Part shown: in pieces, positions 59,667-64,000 of the stretch
How the letters are laid out: each line of letters starts with the position of its first letter
Position numbering within the stretch: the first letter of the stretch is position 1
DNA from: Amoebidium appalachense
Taxonomy: Eukaryota; Ichthyosporea
Reading direction: 5' to 3'
DNA: 64,000 nt
NCBI GenBank assembly: GCA_963693365.1
Contig: CAVNZM010000007.1
Span: forward strand, 10,106,001-10,170,000
Notes under the pieces: model-generated
The model's database searches: none
The model's input: only the letters and a program-made list of their open reading frames with translations
What the model was told of the DNA's origin: nothing
Position numbers and translations under genes: made by a program

Positions 59667-60978
59667 CTTGCTGCTGTTGCCTTGCCCTGCTTATTATAGT
59701 CCTTTCCCAAGCTAAAGGTCCTCAGAATCTTTCCAGCTAACAGGCAGCAAGACACAACACAGACCACACCATATTTGGCGGAGCCCGCCTCTTGTTGTCA
59801 GAACTGGTCGGTGATGGTTCTCTCAAGACCTGTCTCTGGAGTGGGGATTTGGGAGCATTTATCAAAATGCATGAGTAAAATTTCAATATGTTCGTGAATT
59901 TTGACAAAAGGTGGCCTTGAGAGGTTGAAGGTAAGACTCTCAGTCTAGGTAGCACTGAGTTTGCGCAAACTAAGGTGCGCTCCGAGCCAATCGCTTTCTC
60001 ATCCGACTCCTCGTGTGCATTCGTGAGCCAGCGACTGACGGAAACCCAAAAAAAAAAAGAGAGAGAGAAAGAAAAAGAAAGGGATGGGGGAGGGGGAGGG
60101 GGAGAGAGGGAGGGGGGGATAGTGTTAGGGATGTAGGTTTTGCTAGATATTTCAATGACATACTGAGGTGCGTGTTCATCTGTTTGAGACCGGTGTTGCA
60201 TGAGCTGGAGGAGTTTGTTACCTGGTAGTGCTGGGTGTTGGCTGGTTTTGCGTTTGAACTTGACACCGCCATAGAACAAAGTAAATATACTCGAAATAAT
60301 ACCAAAAGTGCTGCCTCAGGCAAAACTGCAATGATATGGCACTTGGGGATGTGATACGTAGCCCCTTCAACGGTGCGGCTTCCTACAACTAATCTGGTTG
60401 CACGCGGGGAGCTCGAGCACTGTGTTCGTTGAAATCTAGGCCCGTTGGGATTACAAGGATGGCAGGAACCCAAGACATAACTGGTAAGGGTACTGTTTGT
60501 ATCTGTTTTCCCCGAAGCTGCCTTCGAGGGTACGTAGAACACTTCGTTTCACGGCGTCCTTTGCGGATTTGACAAGGGAACAGAAAAATCTCCGAGAGTG
60601 TAGCACTTAATGCGAGAAGCCTGATAAACGAAAACATACATGTGGGAAAATTTGTAGTAGGTGAGTGGGGTAATGCAGGTTGTGTTTGTAATGGCTTCAG
60701 TCGTACAATAAATCAATGACCCGGGTGTTAGCGTGTGCATGTGCAGATTGAGGAACGGGTGATTCAGCCACATTCCGAATCGCACAAGTTTTGGAAGTGA
60801 TTCTAAAACGAATGACCGAATATTTTATTCCTTTATTAGCCTTTGCCCCGTGGGTTCGCTATACACAACTTTCCATATCTTGCTTCTGATACTGTATTTC
60901 ACTTGTGCGTTCTCCCGTTCTCTCTCCTCTAGGGTCACGTTATTTTTCTCTGCCCCTCTCCCCCTCTCCCCCCCGGCA

Positions 60979-61010
<32 letters not shown>

Positions 61011-61261
61011 CTTCCTTCCCGCCCCGCCGCTGGTCCCGAACGAAAATGCCGGCTCGTTCGATTTCATCCACCTACACACACATACACACACAGGGTCACC
61101 CCACTGCACTGCCTCCCCAGCCTACATATTGCCTACCACTTACTTGAGGCGGTGTCTCCTTTCTTTTTTTTTTTCTTTTTTTTTTTAGCCGCCTGAGTAG
61201 ATGTATAACGTCGCACGTGCGGCAAAACGTCAGTGCGTGTTAGACATACTGCCTGCCACAG

Positions 61262-61295
<34 letters not shown>

Positions 61296-62257
61296 ACAGA
61301 CTCCCCCCCCCCCCCCCCCCCCCCCTCCCCCCAGCCTATCCTAGTGCCACGCGTGTAGCGTTGCGTGTGGTTGTGCGCATGCGCAGACTCAGGCCAGCCT
61401 GGTGATAGCCTGTGACACCAGTTGTTGTCTTGCGTGTATCGTGTCACGGTCACAAACATTCTTTGTCACCGTGTGTGTCTGATTGGTCGCGACTGCACCT
61501 CTCACCCGGAGGGGGGTAAACGGGGTCACCTCTAAATCGTTATACAAACATGATATGCAAACTGCTGTGGCACACACTGTGGTCTCTTTCTTTTATCTAT
61601 TTTACTTCAAAAACTAATAGAAAAAGAGTATGATATTTTAATGACACTCTATGTGTACCCTTGCTCTTTTTTCTAATCAAACTAATATTGGCTGACGCAC
61701 GTGTCATGGACTCATTTCCTGCCTTGTTATTCTCCGATTGGCTCAGCAGCACATCTGTGTTTTGATTTGTTCATTCGGTATCACCTGTATTCCAAGGGAA
61801 AATCCTCGAACGATCGAATTCGAACGCTGTGGTTCGTTCCATAAATTCAGAGAAGTAAAAATAGACACAGAGAACTTACGGACGCGCTCAAATGAGCCTC
61901 ACTGCGTTTTTCTTGTCTCTTTTCTCTCTTATCTCGCTGCTTGAGCATCTCACCTGCGCATATATATTGCTTGTTGTGATCCATTCCTTTTTTTTTTTTT
62001 TTTTTTTTTTTTTTTGCAGTTGGAGTGCAAAGGTTTTTGTTCCACATAACCTCCATAACCGAGTTCTTTTTTCTCAGCACATGACCTTCATGTCGTCCCC
62101 TAAGAATCCAGGAATCATTCATTTGGCAAAATTTAGGGCCGTTCTGGAGGTGTTCTTTTAGCATTACACCTCCGAATCCACTCTGGTTTTTTCAACACAG
62201 TGGGAACACCTGCAGTTCGACGTATACGTTACGGTAGGCAGTTCCAAGAAATCAGCC
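59667..62257. other. Divergent intergenic region between OPT and the proton pump genes
   Basis: No secure exon. The OPT gene starts at 59666 on the minus strand and the H+-ATPase at 62258 on the + strand, so both promoters should be here. Contents include a poly-A/purine patch (60047-60120), C homopolymers (60978-61006, 61262-61325) and a full dispersed repeat (61132-61243). The T-run at 61987-62015 is followed by GCAGTTGGAGTG. Confidence 0.6.
61132..61243 (+). mobile_element. Short dispersed repeat, full copy
   Basis: CCTACCACTTACTTGAGGCG, then GTGTCTCC, a T-rich core, then AGCCGCCTGAGTAGATGTAT, AACGTCGCACGTGCGGCAAA and ACGTCAGTGCGTGTTAG. It is the reverse complement arrangement of 35591-35709 and 36069-36182, confirming a family of about 110-120 bp. 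Confidence 0.8.
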
Positions 62258-63732
62258 ATGACTGCACATACGGAGGGAGAGGGCCACGGTTATGGGGTCG
62301 ATACAAAGAAGGACATGGCAGTTATAGTTAAAATGAAAGACGGAGAAAGCTCTGACGAAGAGGGGCATGCAGCAAAAGGAACGAAGAACGGTGACTGGAC
62401 ACCGTCACATGGCCTCACCCAAGCAGGTAATGCTTTTGAATGATGATTTCTCCCTTCTGGTTTGCCTTGATTTCAGTACCATGTGTGTCCTTTTTCTTTT
62501 CGTTACATCACAAGCAATTCAGGGCCAAGAATCGGAAAGCGTGTGGGATGAAAGTTTGATCAATTTGCATGGCTGTGACACAGTACTAGTGTAACATTTA
62601 TTGTTTGCTGATGTAAGTAACAGCAGCATTGTGACGACGTTTGTGTCTCCGTTCTTTGTGTAAAACCTGGGCAATGGGAGGATGGGCACGACCATTTCCC
62701 GGTGAGTTATGTGTAGACCTCGAATATTGAACGGTTTTGTATTAGGCTCACAGCAACAATTGGCTTGTGCGTTGCTTTTAAGACATCAAAGTTTAACTGC
62801 TCATGTAGAGATTTCCAAGGCTTTTACGGGAGAGTCACTGAGCTGGGAGACGTGTGTACTTGCCGGAGTATGCACCACATTTCTGATGAAAACTCCTGCT
62901 TTTCCAGAGGCGGAGGAGTTGATGAAAAAATGGGGGCGAAACGAGCTTGTAGAAAAAACAACACCGTCATGGCTGATTTTCCTCCAACAGGTAACTAAAA
63001 ATTCCCCAAGGTGAGATTGGGACTGGGTTGCCTTTCAGATAATGATTCGTTTAGTGGGCATTTCATGTGATGTTTCATGATTCAGTTATGTTTCAACTCT
63101 TTTTTCACACTCATTGGGGGGGCGGGGGGGGGGGGGGGGGGGGGGGGGGAAGGGGCTGCTTTCCACCTGTAACAACAGCGCCTTTTGCCATTTACTGTGT
63201 ACATATAGGGTTACATTTCCGAACCTGAGGCAAGTTTCCAAGTAACACAGCCAATAAGGAAATGTATACGTAATATGCATTCCCGTGCACATATACACGT
63301 TCATGTTATTCACGCTACTCTGGTAAGAACAGGGTAAGAACGAGAAGAACGAAAACAGAAATTACAGCGCTGTTGCCTGCATGAGCCCGACATCTGGGCT
63401 GCACATACATCTCACACACCACTCTTGCTCTCCCTCCCACACAGTTGTATGCGCCCATGCCCATCATGATCTGGATTGCCGTGGTCATTGAGGCAGCCAT
63501 CCAAAACTGGATAGACATGGGCATTCTTCTTGGTATTCAGTTCTGCAATGCAACGATTGGCTGGTATGAGATCACAAAGGCTGGGAATGCGGTGGCGGCT
63601 CTTAAAGCGTCCCTCAAACCGCAAGCGACGGTCAAGCGAGACGGCCAATGGAAAACCATGGATGCAGCACTGCTGGTGCCCGGTGACCTCGTGCTACTGG
63701 CATCTGGCTCTGCTGTTCCTGCTGACACACGG
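62258..63732 (+). CDS. P-type plasma-membrane H+-ATPase (P3A), N-terminal part
   Basis: Pumps protons out across the plasma membrane using ATP (family knowledge). Exons 62258-62426, 62908-62990 and 63445-63732 join in phase (1, 0); the rest lies beyond the window. Exon 1 starts at ATG 62258 with an acidic, Lys-rich cytosolic tail and ends in HGLTQA. It joins exon 2 to give the cation-ATPase N-terminal motif GLTQAEAEELMKKWGRNEL. Exon 3 continues with PIMIWIAVVIEAAIQNWIDM (membrane helix 1-2 region), the AGNAVAALKASLKPQATVKR segment and VPGDLVLLASGSAVPADTR of the actuator domain, typical of plant/fungal/protist proton pumps. The phosphorylation site DKTGT lies downstream and is not seen. The gene is divergent from the OPT gene, whose substrate uptake would depend on the proton gradient such a pump makes. 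Confidence 0.9.
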
Positions 63733-63905
63733 GTGAGCTTCTCTCTCTTTCTCTGCAAGGCCCTCTCTCGACTCTCTCGCTCCCTGACAGATCTCGCTCC
63801 TCTCTCCCTCCCTCCCCCCTCCCCCATGCACCCCTCCTCCCCCCCCCCCCCCCCCCTCTCCCAGCCTTTCTAAGTCTATCACAAACACACACACACACGC
63901 GTGCG

Positions 63906-63949
63906 TGCGCTCTCCCTCCCTCCCTCCCTCTCTCTCTCTCTCTCTCCCT

Positions 63950-63980
<31 letters not shown>

Positions 63981-64000
63981 CCTCCCTCTCTCTCTCTCTC
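63906..64000. repeat. (CT)n/(CCCT)n microsatellite
   Basis: CT and CCCT repeats in the intron after H+-ATPase exon 3, running to the window edge. Confidence 0.9.

Noticed and set aside
62431-62907. Open frames between H+-ATPase exons 1 and 2
   Set aside because: Exon 1 joins exon 2 directly in phase to give the canonical GLTQAEAEEL motif, so this stretch is intron.

Overview
This window is eukaryotic nuclear DNA, probably from a unicellular alga or other protist. Genes are broken by many short spliceosomal introns with GT..AG ends. Non-coding DNA is packed with (GT)n/(CA)n, (CT)n and very long G or C homopolymers. A plant/fungal-type proton pump sits beside an OPT transporter and an RMDN-like TPR protein. 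I cannot place the organism more closely from sequence alone.

Layout. 0-3.4 kb: 3' end of an unrecognised, acidic, multi-exon + strand gene. 5.6-10.05 kb: six recognisable exons of an RMDN/FAM82-like TPR protein, minus strand. 11.5-22.8 kb: a roughly 2-kb tandem duplication. Its first copy carries a Ty1/Copia LTR retrotransposon (13371-20458, 708-bp LTRs, 5-bp target duplication), and its second copy keeps the empty site. The Copia element lacks most of its reverse transcriptase. It is itself interrupted by a tRNA-like sequence and a small TRIM-like element. 22.8-23.7 kb: a related, decayed LTR.

24.8-45.2 kb holds the most unusual gene set: a RecQ-family helicase with a C-terminal cysteine-rich CXC-like tail (+ strand), followed by minus-strand genes. 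These are an unrecognised multi-exon protein, a three-exon coiled-coil protein, a Myb/SANT-like protein with a terminal CxxC pair, an OTU-family cysteine protease that also ends in a CXC-like tail, and a further unassigned exon. Sharing an unusual tail between a helicase and a protease, together with a Myb-like protein, resembles the cargo of large eukaryotic DNA transposons. It may be a multigene mobile element; I found no transposase or element ends, so this is a hypothesis.

46.8-59.7 kb: a complete 16-exon gene for an OPT-family oligopeptide/metal-chelate transporter, reconstructed in frame to 648 residues. 62.3 kb to the window end: the first three exons of a P-type plasma-membrane H+-ATPase.

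Two genome-wide habits stand out. First, introns often start with a donor followed within a few tens of bases by a long C-tract on the sense strand (9 of 15 OPT introns), or the donor is itself the start of a GT microsatellite. Second, a short dispersed repeat occurs at least five times, with an inverted repeat around a poly-A/T core. Exon coordinates below were worked out by hand from splice sites and reading phase; where phases do not join I say so.
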